Of a DNA stretch of 64,000 bases, positions 22,668-37,111 are shown one piece after another. Below the pieces are notes generated by a model. The model had not been told where the DNA came from. It searched no databases and saw nothing but the letters and a program-made list of their open reading frames with translations. Origin of the DNA: Lithobates sylvaticus (taxonomy: Eukaryota; Chordata; Amphibia; Anura; Ranidae); contig CM053031.1 of the NCBI GenBank assembly GCA_028564925.1, positions 166,087,084-166,151,083 of the forward strand, read 5' to 3'. The stretch's first letter is position 1; each line of letters opens with the position of its first letter. The position numbers and the translations under genes were made by a program.

Positions 22668-23470
22668 TTTTTCCGCTAATAAGAGATCCTCTTTATCTTT
22701 AAAATAGCGAAATCTTATTATAATATCGCGGGTTCTACCAGATTCGACCTGCTCCAACCTTCCTAACCGGTGCACCCTTTTTCGATTATGGAAAACTGGT
22801 TTTCATCTTTTCCACTAATCGGGCCAAATATAGTCCTGACTATTTTCTCCAGATCTTCCCCCCTATGTTCCGGAATCGCACGTATTCTCAAATTTTGCCT
22901 TCTGTCTCTGTTTTCTTGATCTTCGATCTTGTATGAGGTATCCCTCTGATTTGATTGGATCCTTTTCAATTGGGTCTTTAATTTAATAATTTCTTGATCC
23001 GTATTATCTGCTCTCCCTTCAACCGCCTCCACCCTGGTCAATAAGTGGCCCATGTCCTCTCTTAAGATGTTAATTTCTGTTTTAATAGCGTTTTCCAGTC
23101 TCAGTAGCATCTCCTCCATTTCTGTTTTAGTAGGTAAATAAGCTCCAGTCAGCTGGTCGTCAGATCTGCTCAGATCACTCTCGCTCTCCGTTGTACAATC
23201 TGCTCTCGATTGATCGCGTGCCCCTTCTACCTACCTGCTCCTCTCCATATTGGCCCTTGAGGAGGGGTCCGACCCCGATATTGTCGGGATTGCACCTTGT
23301 CTGAGATAATGCTTTATTGTACTCGCCTCGCCTTTCGGCGTTTTTGAGGTTCCCTTCTTTGACGATTTACTTATATCTTTACTCATAATGTCCTTTTTGG
23401 CTCCTCTTATTCTTTTACCCAGTTTGTTATCGTTCTGGCCCCTCGTTGTCCTACTAAGGCCTTTGTCCAC
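22668..23470 (-). pseudogene. L1-C ORF1 remains
   Basis: This is the RNA-binding ORF1p of L1-C. The basic, Lys/Ser-rich N-terminal part lies at 23470-23231 (KDISKSSKKGTSKTPKGE). The coiled coil and the RRM start are at 23119-22763, with LLTRVEAVEGRADNTDQEI and EDQENRDRRQNLRIRAIPE. The C-terminal domain motif RDIIIRFRYFKDKEDLL follows in another frame near 22735-22680. At least one frame change separates the RRM from the C-terminal domain, and the N-terminal part is also detached. It is less well preserved than ORF1 of L1-A. Confidence 0.75.
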
Positions 23471-23763
23471 AGCTTTTCTTTTGACTTTATACTAAAAGTT
23501 CCGAAGCGAACAACTTCATAGGGGATGCCCTGGTGCCAAAGGTAGTAAACTGTGCTGGAACCCCTATTTAGGGAATATGAAGATGTAGGGGGGCAAGGAT
23601 TTTTGGGACCCTAAAACTGCATCCGCCTGACCCACTGAGAAGAAATTAACCAGAGCCTGAGTACTGAAGCCTACGTCAACAGAAGAGGCTTGCCGTCTGG
23701 CTATGGGGTCTAATAAGCAGTGCACACACTTGTCCACTTTTGTCCTCCAATCCCCGCAGTATA

Positions 23764-24702
23764 ATATAATTTGGTAGCTGCACTAAAGTCTCCACAGTCA
23801 CTGTTACATTTACATAACTAATGCACAGAGGGCAATAGTCAGGACTATATAATGCATAGCACAGCTTGCAAAATTAAGTAGTCAAGATTGGATGCCCACT
23901 TATAATGGTGAAAACACCAATGTCATGGAGCACTCATCACTGACCACTGACATTTAGGGGCACTGATCACCAACATAAGGGGGCATTTTCTATGTGCTGC
24001 ACTGTGTAAGCCATGCTGTGCATTACTTAATCCTGGCCACTGCACATGCCATTTTTGTATATTACATTGTCTTGACCACTTCATTCTATATGCTATGTCA
24101 TACATCACATAGTCCTGACCCCTACACATTATATAGTATGTTGTACGTTGCCTATTCATGGATAAATACATCATTGTCTCAACAGGCATTAGTTACGAAG
24201 CAATGCCCAACTGTTTGAATGATGTTCTTCTTTAAAGTAGACTCAGAAGTGCTAATTTTAGGCCTCAGGTACATTGTAAAAAGCTGCATGTAACAAAAAG
24301 TTTAATCTTTTAAACATGATTCTTTTCCTGAGGTTTATGTGTGTCTATGAGACTTGTGGCACAGTAATGAAAGCATAATGTGTGTGTATAATGACTCTGA
24401 TATAAGCAAACAGTAGTTACAGCAAGTAGGCTCAGGTTCTATTTATTCAATTCCCTTTAAGTCACTTCCGATGTTAGATGTGATCTGACCACTGATCACT
24501 GGGTGCAGAGTTTTGCAGAATTTAACTTCTCAGTGCAGCTTAGGGTAACCCAATTACTTTACAAATGCCCCTGCTGGAACTGCTCTGTGGTAAAAATAAA
24601 GATTAATATCACTGATATAGAAATTATGCCGTGAACTCTGCTTATAAAGCCAATACGACCAAGTAATTAAAGTTTGTCATTCGCTGTAAAATCATACATT
24701 TA
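23764..24702 (+). repeat. Right copy of the 0.93-kb direct repeat
   Basis: This uninterrupted copy starts ATATAATTTGGTAGCTGC and ends TCATACATTTA, after which unique-looking sequence follows. It abuts the 5' edge of L1-C. The content is AT-rich and shows no gene; a frame at 23923-24189 also appears in the other copy but resembles nothing known. Confidence 0.8.
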
Positions 24703-25328
24703 AATGGTTAGATCTAACATTAAACTGTTGTCTTATCTTCTAACAATATATAAATAGCAGTATGACAAGGGCAGAATTGAAGAACCTGAAAGAACAGAGC
24801 ATAAAATATGTGGCTAAAACCTTCCTAGAAGCAATAAAGTACTCGCAGAAGCATCTGTTATCCCTTAACGAAAAGAGAAATGCCTCAAAGCAGGAAGCCT
24901 TATTTTTCTCACAGGGCACAACCATCAGCTTAGATCAAATTAAAAAAAAAAAAACTTTATTAACATTTGTTTAGTTTTGCATTGCTCCAGCTGTTTGCTA
25001 AAATTACTTATGGACATAAAAAAGCTTAAATGTAGATGACTTCAGGCAGCAATATTTCTAATCTTTGTATGAGCCATATTTTTCATGTCTTCCTGTATAA
25101 TGTATACCAAAAGCAAGAATGCAGATAATGAATACAATTTTTCATTTTACATGCTACAGTTCCAAAGCTGTGCGAAAGCATAAGAGAACCCTTAGGCATT
25201 ATTTTAATTTCTGCTTGAAAGATTAAAAATGTAATCTGCTCTCCATTTAAGTTATAATAATAATAAATAAAGTTACCTATTTTTAACAGACACAGTACTC
25301 AAAGCAATCAAAAAACATGGGACTTTTA
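24703..25328. other. Sequence without a confident gene; holds one small open frame
   Basis: The notable item is an open stretch at 24762-24974 on the plus strand (MTRAELKNLKEQSIKYVAK...) directly after a splice-acceptor-like AAATAGCAG. Its composition, rich in Lys, Glu and Leu, looks helical. I do not recognise it, there is no obvious donor site, and the frame ends in a run of lysines from an A tract. It could be chance, an exon or an element scrap. Confidence 0.3.
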
Positions 25329-25577
25329 GACTGGGTTCACACTTGGTGCGGATGCAGCTCACAGCAGGGGTCTGGTGCGTCCCTGTTCTCCTTTTCAGGG
25401 ATGAATTAGGCTTGAATTCAGAACTTAAACTGAGCCGAACACACGCACAAGCAATCTGCTCCGTGGCCACCATGGAGATGTGTGAACCGGCTCCATTGAG
25501 AGTCGGGCACACTCTCCTGTCATGACAATTGGATGCTGGGAAACCTGCATCCAATTCGCACTAGTGTGAACCCAGCC
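25329..25577. mobile_element. Harbinger-like MITE with TTA duplication
   Basis: The ends GACTGGGTTCACACT and AGTGTGAACCCAGCC are inverted repeats, and TTA flanks the element at 25326-25328 and 25578-25580. The 3-bp TTA duplication and 249-bp length fit PIF/Harbinger-type MITEs. There is no coding capacity. Confidence 0.75.
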
Positions 25578-25624
25578 TTAAGGACCTGATAAGAACATAC
25601 AAACTTTAACAAAAAAATAAATAA

Positions 25625-25641
25625 ATATATATATAAAATAA

Positions 25642-25673
<32 letters not shown>

Positions 25674-25706
25674 GTATATGTATATATATATATATATATA
25701 TATACA
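25625..25706. repeat. TA/TATG microsatellite
   Basis: Alternating TA with a TATG-rich middle (GTATGTATGTATG). Frames translating to Tyr/Ile repeats come from it and are not genes. Confidence 0.9.
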
Positions 25707-26355
25707 CACCTCTGTCTGCATTAACTCAAACTCCCATGGATGAGATACCCCCGTTAGGCACCCCAATCCAGCCAAGAAGGACTAGAAAGTGTACACAGTC
25801 ATTCCTTGGCTACACCAATATGGCCACAGAGCACTTCCCTTATTTACACCACCCACTCCGGGGAGCGCGGCTTCCAGGTCCAAAGCCAAGCTTGACCACT
25901 CCCCCCAGCAGTGATCTGTAAGGAGGGGGAGACATCATAAACATTTTACCACCACAGTGCCACCCAGGGGAGCGAGGAAAGTGTAAAAGACTAAACCTCA
26001 CACACTCTGTTGCTAATACACTTATTTGCATGCTTCATTGGAGATGAGTTTCTTGGCATTCATGGCATCGGGGTTTTAGCAACAGAGTATGTGAGATTTA
26101 GGCTTTTACACTTCCTCTATGGTTACAAGGATGTTGAGAAATTATCTATGGAATATATCTTAATTATGCTCTTTTTTTGTGCATATTAAACATTCTGGTT
26201 TCCTGATAAAGCAATGAGTGAAACAGTCTGAAAAACAAATGAAAGCAAAACTCACTAATAGCACTTGCCTACAAATCAGAACAAAACTCTCTAATGGCAC
26301 CTGGAGTTTTCTTATAAACAAGTTTATTTTTGTTCAGTGTATATTTCCCACTGTT
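25707..26355. other. Unassigned, with a 36-base inverted repeat
   Basis: No gene is visible. AGTGTAAAAGACTAAACCTC with its continuation (25979-26013) is nearly the reverse complement of 26079-26113 (AGATTTAGGCTTTTACACTT end). This gives an imperfect hairpin of about 35 bases per arm with a loop of about 65 bases, possibly the core of an old MITE. Confidence 0.5.
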
Positions 26356-27271
26356 TTAACCCCTCCGTGCCTAAGGGTAACACAAATGTTAATGCCTAAG
26401 CACACATTTGCAACTTTGATATGTGTTAATAAAACTGTTCATATCATCACAACTACTTTGTGCATCCAGGTGGATTATAGCTTGTTTTTTTTAGGCTGTA
26501 AATGGTAATGGATACCTCCCCTTTTTTTTATTATCAAAGGAAAAATGCCCCACAATAGTAAAAAATATATATTTAAAAATGTAGCTGTATATTTCTTGTT
26601 AATACCATAACCTACCACCAAAAAGCAATTCAAAATAAATTCTCCTGCTCCGGATGATCACAGCGATACCACATATGTGTATGTATGTTGTGTTATGTAC
26701 AGTACCTGTAGTAAAGCCCAGAAACAATAGTGTGCATTTTGACTTTTTTATCCTACCTAAAACACACTGACACTGATCCCAATTAACCACTTGCCGACCA
26801 GCTCACGCCGATATACGTTGGCAAAGTAGCACGGGTGCGCATAATCACGTAACAGCACGGCGGGGCGTGTGGCAATCAGATTCGTAGCAGAACCGATCAG
26901 TCTTCAGATCCAGGCCAATGATTTCTGGCCTGGACTTGCTGATCGGTTCTGGCAAATGTAAATGCTTCCCCTGTCTAAGTGTAAACACAGACAGGGGAAG
27001 TGATGTCATCTCCCTCTCTGGAATTCTTTTCCTTTACAGAGAGAGGAGAGAGAACATCTTACCGTGAGTTGCACAACACTACACTAACACCAGTACATGT
27101 AGGTACACTTGTCACCCCCCGTTCACCCGTCGATCGCCCCCCCACTTCACTGATCACTGCATTGGCGTTACTTCTGTGACACTTCTAATCAGTGTTAGGG
27201 CAATTAGTAGTAGGCCCGTTAGGTCTAGGGTACCCCCAACACCCCCCAAACAAAGGTTTAACCCCTTGATT

Positions 27272-29105
27272 ATGGTATAGTATGTATCTCTGCGCTTGCC
27301 TGGTGAATAAATAGGGCTAATGGAATACTGCGGCAAAGCACTGATAGGAACTATCGGATCCCAAGGAATTAAGGTAAGGTAAAGAGGTAGTGCTGCGCTG
27401 TATAATAAAGCTGTAGAGACTAAGGTATATTAAATAGGTATGCACACAAGTAAGTGCTGATTATGCAGAAGATAGTGGATGATGTGAATTTTTTGCTTAA
27501 ATCACATAAAATCGCATAAACGTGACATAGCTTAAAATTGCATAAAATTGCATGAAATCGCATAAAACATCATATTCAAAGGATAAATCCGTGAAGGTGT
27601 GAATTTTTGTGCATAAATCACATAAAATCGCATAAACGTGACATAGCTTAAAATTGCATAAAATCGCATGAAATCGCATAAAACATCATATTCAAAGGAT
27701 AAATCCGTGAGAGGTGTGCAGAGGTGTATCAAGTGAGAATGATGTGGGTTAATCACATAAAATCATATAAAAATGACATCTCTTAAAATTGCATAGAAAC
27801 GCATAAAAATCGCATAAAGTTGCATCAAGCGTCACATTAAAATAAGGTGAATCTGTGATGGGCGTGCATAGAGTGCTGCGGTCAAGTGCAAGTGGTTAAA
27901 AAATATGACACATAAAATAGTCGCAATAAAAATTGCATTGGTGCATAAAACCAACTAGGTGGATAAGGATGTGTAAAAGGTAAGCATAGCCAAAAAAATT
28001 GAATACAATCAATAAATAAGTAATGCAAAAGTGCAAGAACAGTCCGTGGGGGTGAGCCCTTTCCTAGTGTGGGCAAAGTGTGGTTTGCTATGGCGCTGGT
28101 GACAAATCCTGGTGGGGTATAACGGTATCGGTGCTGGTGGTTATTGTGACCAGTAGCTGCAGGTGGTTCCTGATCTTCCGTGGAATATAGTAATGGATGT
28201 ACCCTTACCTTACCGCTGTAAGGTAACAGCGTGTATATGTGTTAGCTGGTTCTCAATGGGGCTTCTGTGTCCTATGGCGGGCGGCTCCCTTTAAATCCAG
28301 GTGTTTGGGCGTCTCTTTTACTGGGGTGTACGCTCTAGTTCAGGTGTATGTGTCTCGCAAAAATGGATAAGGAGAGGAAGGGTCTCGATAGTGTAGTACG
28401 TTTTTAAAAGGTTTTATTCAATACAAGTAAAATACAGTAAACTCACATTTATGTTGCTCAAAATTGCATGGGATAAACGAGCATCGAGCTCGTACCTCAC
28501 TTCCGGTATCTAGTGTCCCTTTACGCGTATTCGTCACTGTCACATGACTTCTTGCACTTTTGCATTACTTATTTATTGATTGTATTCAATTTTTTTGGCT
28601 ATGCTTACCTTTTACACATCCTTATCCACCTAGTTGGTTTTATGCACCGATGCAATTTTTATTGCGACTATTTTATGTGTCATATTTTTTAACCACTTGC
28701 ACTTGACCGCAGCACTCTATGCACGCCCATCACAGATTCACCTTATTTTAATGTGACGCTTGATGCAACTTTATGCGATTTTTATGCGTTTCTATGCAAT
28801 TTTAAGAGATGTCATTTTTATATGATTTTATGTGATTAACCCACATCATTCTCACTTGATACACCTCTGCACACCTCTCACGGATTTATCCTTTGAATAT
28901 GATGTTTTATGCGATTTCATGCGATTTTATGCAATTTTAAGCTATGTCACGTTTATGCGATTTTATGTGATTTATGCACAAAAATTCACACCTTCACGGA
29001 TTTATCCTTTGAATATGATGTTTTATGCGATTTCATGCAATTTTATGCAATTTTAAGCTATGTCACGTTTATGCGATTTTATGTGATTTAAGCAAAAAAT
29101 TCACA
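27272..29105. mobile_element. Foldback element 1 with 14-bp target duplication
   Basis: TTAACCCCTTGATT occurs at 27258-27271 and again at 29106-29119. The inserted 1834 bases hold near-identical inverted arms at 27488-28039 and 28549-29103, about 550 bases each, with a spacer of about 510 bases. The right arm ends at the target duplication, whereas 216 bases (27272-27487) lie outside the left arm. The arms are rich in ATGCGATTTTATG units. The spacer has TTTTATTCAATACAAG near 28413 followed by AGTAAACTCACAT, similar in layout to the Penelope pseudo-LTR. No protein is encoded; two identical 74-residue frames in the arms mirror each other. Confidence 0.85.
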
Positions 29106-29884
29106 TTAACCCCTTGATTGCCCCCAGGTAACCCTTTCACCCCCTGTCTCAGTGTCACTAATAGATCTTTTTTCTGATCCCCGAATTAGTGTCACGGATG
29201 GCTAGTTAGCCAGTTAGTTGATTAGTTCCCCCGTCAGGTTTTTATAGCATCAGGTAAACCCATATATTACCTAATAAAGGTTTTAACCCCCTGATTACCC
29301 CCTAGTTAACCCTTTCACCCCCTGTTACCAGTGATCACCATATTAGTGTCACGGGTGACTCTGGTTAGTTAGTTTTTTATAGCGTCAGGGCACCCACCAT
29401 ATATTACCTAATAAAGGTTTTATTCCCTGTTCACCCATCAGGTGACATCAGTTAGGTTTTAGCGTCAGTAAGGGTCTGCGTCGCCCCAGTCAGCATCAGA
29501 TTAGTGCCAGTAGCGATAACACCTACGCACGTACCATATACTTCCCTTTGCAGCTTAGTGTCTGAACGGATCAATATCTGATCAGACCTATACTAGCGTC
29601 CCCAGTAGTTTAGGATTCCCAAAAAATGCAGCGTTACCAGGATCAGCACAGATACCTGTTAGCACCTGCGTTTAGCCCCTTCGCCCAGCCCACCAAGTGC
29701 AATATCAATCGATTACTGTAAATTACAAAACTTAAAACGCATAACTGCAGCATTTGCAGACACAGGCCTGATCCCTGAGAATGCTAACAGTTTTTTTGGT
29801 AACATTTGAAGCAGTCACTGATAGTCAGGTGCTCTTTTTTTCCTGTGAGTTTCACTAGTTGTACCAGTAAATTTAGAGGCCACA

Positions 29885-31818
29885 ATGTCCAATCGAAGGT
29901 ACACTAGTGAAGAGGCCTACACGTTTCTGAGCCTGACAGATGAGAATGAAGAGGAAGTCACCCATCTATCCGATTCTGGCTCAGAATACGAACCAGTAGA
30001 CATCAGTGGCATCCTGACAGATAGGTCTGATGATGGAATAGTGGTCCCTGCCAAGGTCAGACATACCCGACAACGTTCTGCTATTGTTGAGGTGCAAGAA
30101 CCACAGGGCTCTCGTATGGAGCAGAGAGCCAGTACTACTGCCACTCATCCTTCTGGTGAACTGGCAAGCACCAGCGGCCTAGTACACCCTGGTTGTAGTC
30201 AAATCAGCACTGCAGTATCACGTAGTGATGTGGCGAGTCCCAAGTGCAGTTCAAGCTGGTGAGGTGGCTAGCACAACTAGTGTCCCGCAGCCACCAAGAA
30301 GACAAAGACAGGCCCATTGAGCCCATAGTTCCCTTCCTGCTGCATTTGCCAATCCGAACTGGGAGCCCACCACTTCTGCAGCACCCGTACTTCCCCCATT
30401 CACTGGTTTAACCCAGAATTCAGATGAAAATAGTTGATTTTACGTCACTTCATTTTTATTCGCTGTTTTTCAAGGAAGATCTCTATAGATCTATTGTGGA
30501 CCAAAGCAATTTGTATGCTGGTCAATCCCCAATTGACCCTTGCCAGAGATTGGAGACCTATCACGGTCTCCGAATTTAAGACCTTTCTGGGCCTATCCCT
30601 CCTCATGGGCATAACTAAAAAAAGTGAGTTGCGTTCATATTGGTCCACTGACCCAATTCACCATATGCCCGTGTTCTCTACCTCCATGACCAGGGCTAGA
30701 TACAAGCAGATCTTGCGATTTATTCACTTCAACAACAATGAACTCTGTCATCCTCAGGGTGACCCTGAATACGATCAGCTCCACAAAATTCAGCCCCTCG
30801 TAAACCACTTCAACCAACAGTTTATAGCTTTGTTTACTCCCAATCAAGTTGTCTGCGTTTGAGTCCCTGATTACGTTTTCTGGCCGCTTGTCTATCAAAC
30901 AGTATCTTCCCAGCAAGCGTGCCAGATATGGGGTCAAGATGTATAAGCTCTGTGACAGGGCTACAGGCTATACATATAGTTTTATGGTTTATGAGGGAAA
31001 AGATAGTCACGTGGAGTTGGAGAACTGTCCAAACTACATAGGGAGCACTGGTAAGATTGTGTGGGACTTGGTGTCACCATTATTCAGAAAGGGGGACCAC
31101 TTGTATGTGGACAATTATTACACAAGCATGCCACTTGTTTGATCATGGAATTGGCGCATGAGGCATTGTGCAAACTAATCGCTGGGGCTTACCCCAGCGG
31201 TTTGTAGATTCCCATCTTAAGCTGGGGGAGAGAGCCTGCTTGAGAAGTAATAATTTACTCACAGTGAAGTGGAGGGATTCACAGAATGTTTTCGTTCTGT
31301 CCTCCCTTCACGCAGACACGACGGTCCAAATTCCTACGGCGACTGGTGTTGTGGAGAAACCCCTCTGTGTCCACGAATACAACCTTAATATGGGAGAGGT
31401 GGACCTCAACAACCAGTTGATGGTGCCATACTTAATTGCCGGTAAGGCAAGACGCTGGTATAAAAAAAGTGTCTGTATACTTATTCCAATTGGCTCTGCT
31501 GAACACTTATGTGCTATACAAAGCATCAGGAGGAACTGGATCCTTCCTTAAATTCCAGGAAGAAATTGTCACAGTCCTTCTGTTTCCAGACGGTGCTGTG
31601 CCCCAACTTTCCATCGCAAATGCAGTAAGCTGGCTGCATAGGAGGTATTTTCTATCCTCCCTGGTACCCCTACCCAACGATCACACCAAAGAAGATGTGT
31701 CTGTAGCAAGCAGGGATATAGGCGTGACACCCGCTATTATTGTCCCTCCTGTCCTGACCATCCTGGCCTTTGTATTGGTGAATGTTTTGAACGCTACCAC
31801 ACACTAGTGGAGTATTAG
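29885..31818 (+). pseudogene. piggyBac transposase (PGBD4-like), broken
   Basis: The transposase would excise and insert the element at TTAA sites using three aspartates. The acidic N-terminus MSNRRYTSEEAYTFLSLTDE with SDSGSEYEP (29885-30010) is typical. The DDE domain follows in pieces: FKTFLGLSLLMGITKKSELR (30570), YKQILRFIHFNNN (30700), ESLITFSGRLSIKQYLPSKR (30860), LFRKGDHLYVDNYYTSMPL (31080) and GEVDLNNQLM (31395). The first catalytic aspartate, expected just before ESL, is not seen in that position, while the aspartates in YVDNYY and EVDL are. The C-terminal zinc finger RRDTRYYCPSCPDHPGLC and its end YHTLVEY lead to a TAG at 31816. At least four frame changes or stops occur, so the gene is dead. 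Confidence 0.85.
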
Positions 31819-31902
31819 CGTAGGGTACAGCACTGCACAGACTAGGACCCACTTTCAGACCCTAATCAGGAACCATTAGTTGCAGTTACAAATAAAAGTG
31901 TA

Positions 31903-33879
<1,977 letters not shown>

Positions 33880-34872
33880 AATAAAATACCAGGAAAGGTC
33901 AAACCCCACCCCAAATGACCCCTTTTTGGAAAGTAGACACCCCAAGCTATTTGCGGATAGGCATGTTGAGTCCATAGAAAATTTTATATTTTGCCACAAG
34001 TTTCGGGAAAAAAATTACAAACTTTTTTTTTTTTTTGCACAAAGTTGTCACTAAATGAAACATGCCATTAGCATATGTGGAATTACACCCCAAAATACAT
34101 CCTTCTGCTTCTCCTGAGTATGGGGATACCACATGTGTGAGACTTTTTGGGAGCCTAACCGTGTACAGGACCCCGAAAACCAATCACCGCCTTCAGGCTT
34201 TCTAAGGGCGTAAAATGGTGATTTCACTTCCTCACTACATATCATGGTTACGGAGGCCATGAAATGTCCAGATAGTACAACCCCCCCCCCCCAAATGACT
34301 GAATTGTTGGAAAGTAGACACCCCAAGGTATTTTCTAAGAGGCATGGTGAGTATTTTGCAGAACTCATCTGTTTTTGAAAATGAAGAAGGAAAAGAAAAA
34401 TGTATATATATTTTTTTCAATTTTCAAAACTTTGTGACAAAAACTGAGATCTGCAAAATACTCAAGATGCCTCTCAGCAAATAGCTTGGGGTGTCTACTT
34501 TTCAAAATGGGGTCATTTGGGGGGGGGGGTTGTGCTATCTGGGCATTTCATGGCCTCCGAACCTGTGATAGGTAGTGAGGAGTAAAAATAACGAATTTAC
34601 ACCCTTAGAAAGCATGAAGGCAGCGATTGGCTTTTGGGGCCAGTAGGTGGCTAGACTGCCAAAAAGTCCCACACACGTGGTATTCCCTTAGCCAGGAGAA
34701 GCAGCAGAATGTATTTTGGGTTGTAATTTGACATATGCCTATAACATGTTTGAGCAATATATCATTTCAGTGACAACTTTGTGTAAAAATGTATTTATTT
34801 ATTTTTGTAATTTTTTTCAATCACTTGTGACAAAAATAAAATATTCAATGTGCTCAACAAGCCTCTCAGCAA
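33880..34872. repeat. piggyBac subterminal modules in both orientations
   Basis: A module with CCAAATGAC, GGAAAGTAGACACCCCAAG and a GAGGCATG-type end occurs on the plus strand near 33912 and 34290. It occurs inverted near 34460-34520, and again inverted at 34860, where it is cut by the Penelope insertion and resumes at 47337-47380. A second block (CATATGTGGAATTACACCCCAAAATAC near 34073) is likewise inverted near 34690-34740. The region is therefore a large imperfect palindrome. Poly-C and poly-G runs at 34280 and 34520 mark the loop sides. Confidence 0.7.
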
Positions 34873-35010
34873 ATTCCTTGGGGTAAAAATATATAAAGGT
34901 ACCAGCGCACCAAATCTACTATATATTGTGCTGCAATCAAACAAACCTGTGCATGGATTTAGAAAAATTATAAAACAAAATGGATTGCGCTAACTACAGA
35001 AGAACCTTAA

Positions 35011-35472
35011 AGCGGAGCTCCACCCGCACCAAAAATATTAAAAGTCAGCAGCTACAAATACTGCAGCTGCTGACTTTTAATAAATGGACACTTACCTGTT
35101 CCAGGTTCCAGCGGTGTCGGCAGAATGTGACGAGGGACCGCTCGTCTCTCGGCTGCCCCGCCGCCATCCTCTGTCAGGGAATCAGGAAGTGAAGACGCAA
35201 CGTCTTCACTGCCCGGTTCCCTACTGCGCATGCGCGAGTCACGCTGCACGTCTCTATTGGTCCCCATTGTGTCCTGGGAACTGTGTTTCCCAAGACACAA
35301 CGGGGCATCCTCGGATATCCTCGGATATGGGCGGGGATGCTAGTCCCGGAAGTGGGTGCATATACCTGTATTATACAGGTATCTGCACCCCCCTGAAAGG
35401 GGCCAATTGTGGCACCGGAGGGGGGGAAGGAATCCGATAAGCGGAAGTTCCACTTTAGGGTGGAGCACCGCT
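35011..35472. mobile_element. TTAA MITE in the left pseudo-LTR
   Basis: TTAA at 35007-35010 and 35473-35476 flanks inverted ends AGCGGAGCTCCACCC and GGGTGGAGCACCGCT. The uninterrupted counterpart (near 42165 and 47290, reverse strand) has a single TTAA, which proves the insertion. Near the left end a short palindrome, GTCAGCAGCTACAAATACTG pairing with CAGCTGCTGAC, recurs at about 55961-55993. It is 462 bp and non-coding, and the TTAA target suggests mobilisation by a piggyBac-type transposase. Confidence 0.85.
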
Positions 35473-35602
35473 TTAATCCCCAAATTGCTCCTCTACTGTG
35501 CAAATCCTGTGGTGTCACCACTCAAACTATTTTGCTAGTGTAGATTATGCTCTAAATTGAATAAACAAGCAATTTATGAAAAAGCAACAACATAGATACC
35601 AT

Positions 35603-37097
35603 GGATAAAAAAGTGTGGTTCCCTCGCACTATCAAAGTGAAAAGTGTCTGTGTGTGGTATATTAAATAAATTGCTGCTTGACCTACAGTGTATACAATGC
35701 ACTCAAATGGGAATAATTAAAAAATAATGGTCAGCGCAACTTATATACCCTATAGTACTACAGTGAACAAGTAACTGTATAGTAATTATGCAATCAAAAT
35801 AATTCAAAATAATATGTGCATATAGTAAACAAATGCTGTGCAAACGGTGCTGACTACTATATTCCTATACAAAAAGTAGAACTGTGCAAGCATATATGCA
35901 AATAAATATATGTAAACAATCCTAGTGATGAATTGCTATGAAAGAAAAAATAACGCACTTAATGGTGCGTGGTAGTCCTTAGTCAACACCTGGTGGTGTA
36001 TATATGTGGCCCTTAATAAATCAAGATAATATTGTCCATATATAAGTTCATATATAAACGTGCAAAAAGTGCTGATGTGCAGCGATATGACAAGCAGGCT
36101 CTTCAAATAACATCCGCTGTGTGATTTTCGTGTGCCCCACTCAGTGCTCACTATGCTCTTACCTCCAAGTGGGTAATAAAACACCACTGAGATCTGTGTA
36201 TTGCAGGGCCTTCCTGGGTATCGTGACAGCAGATGGTATCCCTCAGAGTGCTGTACTCTTATCCTGGCTTCCAATTGGTCCGTTCGGTCGTTTATTCATA
36301 GCATATATAGGTGAGGAATAAACAGGAATATCCCATAGTGCACTAAATTAAGACTGGTTTATTGTTAAAATAAGAGATGGCTACTTACAACATGTATAAA
36401 TAAAAACAGCAGATCTGTAAAAAACGGCGTTACAGGCGTCTCTTTGTGGCACTCCTGGTTGTCTTGTATTCCGGTCACTTCCCTATTCCTCACCTATATA
36501 TGCTATGAATAAATGACTGAACGGACCAATTGGAAGCCAGGATAAGAGTACAGCACTCTGAGGGATACCATCTGCTGTCACGATACCCAGGAAGGCCCTG
36601 CAATACACAGATCTCAGTGGTGTTTTATTACCCACTTGGAGGTAAGAGCATAGTGAGCACTGAGTGGTACACACGAAAATCGCACAGCGGATGTTATTTG
36701 AAGAGCCTACTTGTCATGTGGCTGCACATCAGCACTTTTTGCACGTTTATATATGAACTTATATATGGACAATATTATCTTGATTTATTAAGGGCCACAT
36801 ATATACACCACCAGGTGTTGACTAAGGACTACCACGCACCATTAATTGCGTTTTTTTTTTTCTTTCATAGCAATTCATCACTAGAATTGTTTACATATAT
36901 TTATTTGTATATATGCTTGCACAGTTCTACTTTTTGTATAGGAATATAGTAGTCAGCACCGTTTGCACAGCATTTGTTTACTATATGCACATATATGCAC
37001 ATATTATTTTGAATTATTTTGATTGCATAATTACTATACAGGTACTTGTTCACTGTAGTACTATAGGGTATATAAGTTGCGCTGACCATTATTTTTT
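35603..37097. mobile_element. Foldback element 2 with 14-bp target duplication
   Basis: AACATAGATACCAT is present at 35589-35602 and 37098-37111, while the other pseudo-LTR copies have one such site (near 42045, reverse strand). The inverted arms are about 35715-36322 and 36483-37095 with a spacer of about 160 bases. As in foldback 1, the right arm ends at the target duplication and the left side carries about 112 extra bases. The spacer contains GGTTTATTGTTAAAATAAG, again like the TTTTATTAAAA stretch of the Penelope pseudo-LTR. No protein is encoded; frames in the arms mirror each other. Confidence 0.85.
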
Positions 37098-37111
37098 AAC
37101 ATAGATACCAT

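Larger units (their letters stand above)
16672..23763 (-). mobile_element. L1 copy C, nearly full length, interrupted by a TTAA element
   Basis: This minus-strand L1 of about 7.1 kb includes a 1.1-kb insertion. Its 3' end lies at 16672 with T-rich tracts to about 16810. ORF2 runs from about 21927 to 17031 and ORF1 remains from about 23470 to 22668, with leader sequence up to 23763. The flanks are the two halves of a 0.93-kb direct repeat. The ORF2 is of the same subfamily as L1-B and distinct from L1-A. Confidence 0.85.

Noticed and set aside
27532-29056. Two identical 74-residue frames in opposite orientation (MINPHHSHLIHLC...)
   Set aside because: They mirror each other in the arms of foldback 1 and follow its ATGCGATTTTATG units; there is no sign of a protein gene.
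27488-29103. CRISPR-like array in the ATGCGATTTTATG repeats
   Set aside because: The units are short, degenerate and contiguous without unique spacers, and the genome is clearly eukaryotic.
29885-31818. Domesticated piggyBac-derived host gene
   Set aside because: The frame is split several times, a catalytic-site aspartate is not seen, and TTAA-flanked ends are still attached, so it is a dead transposon.
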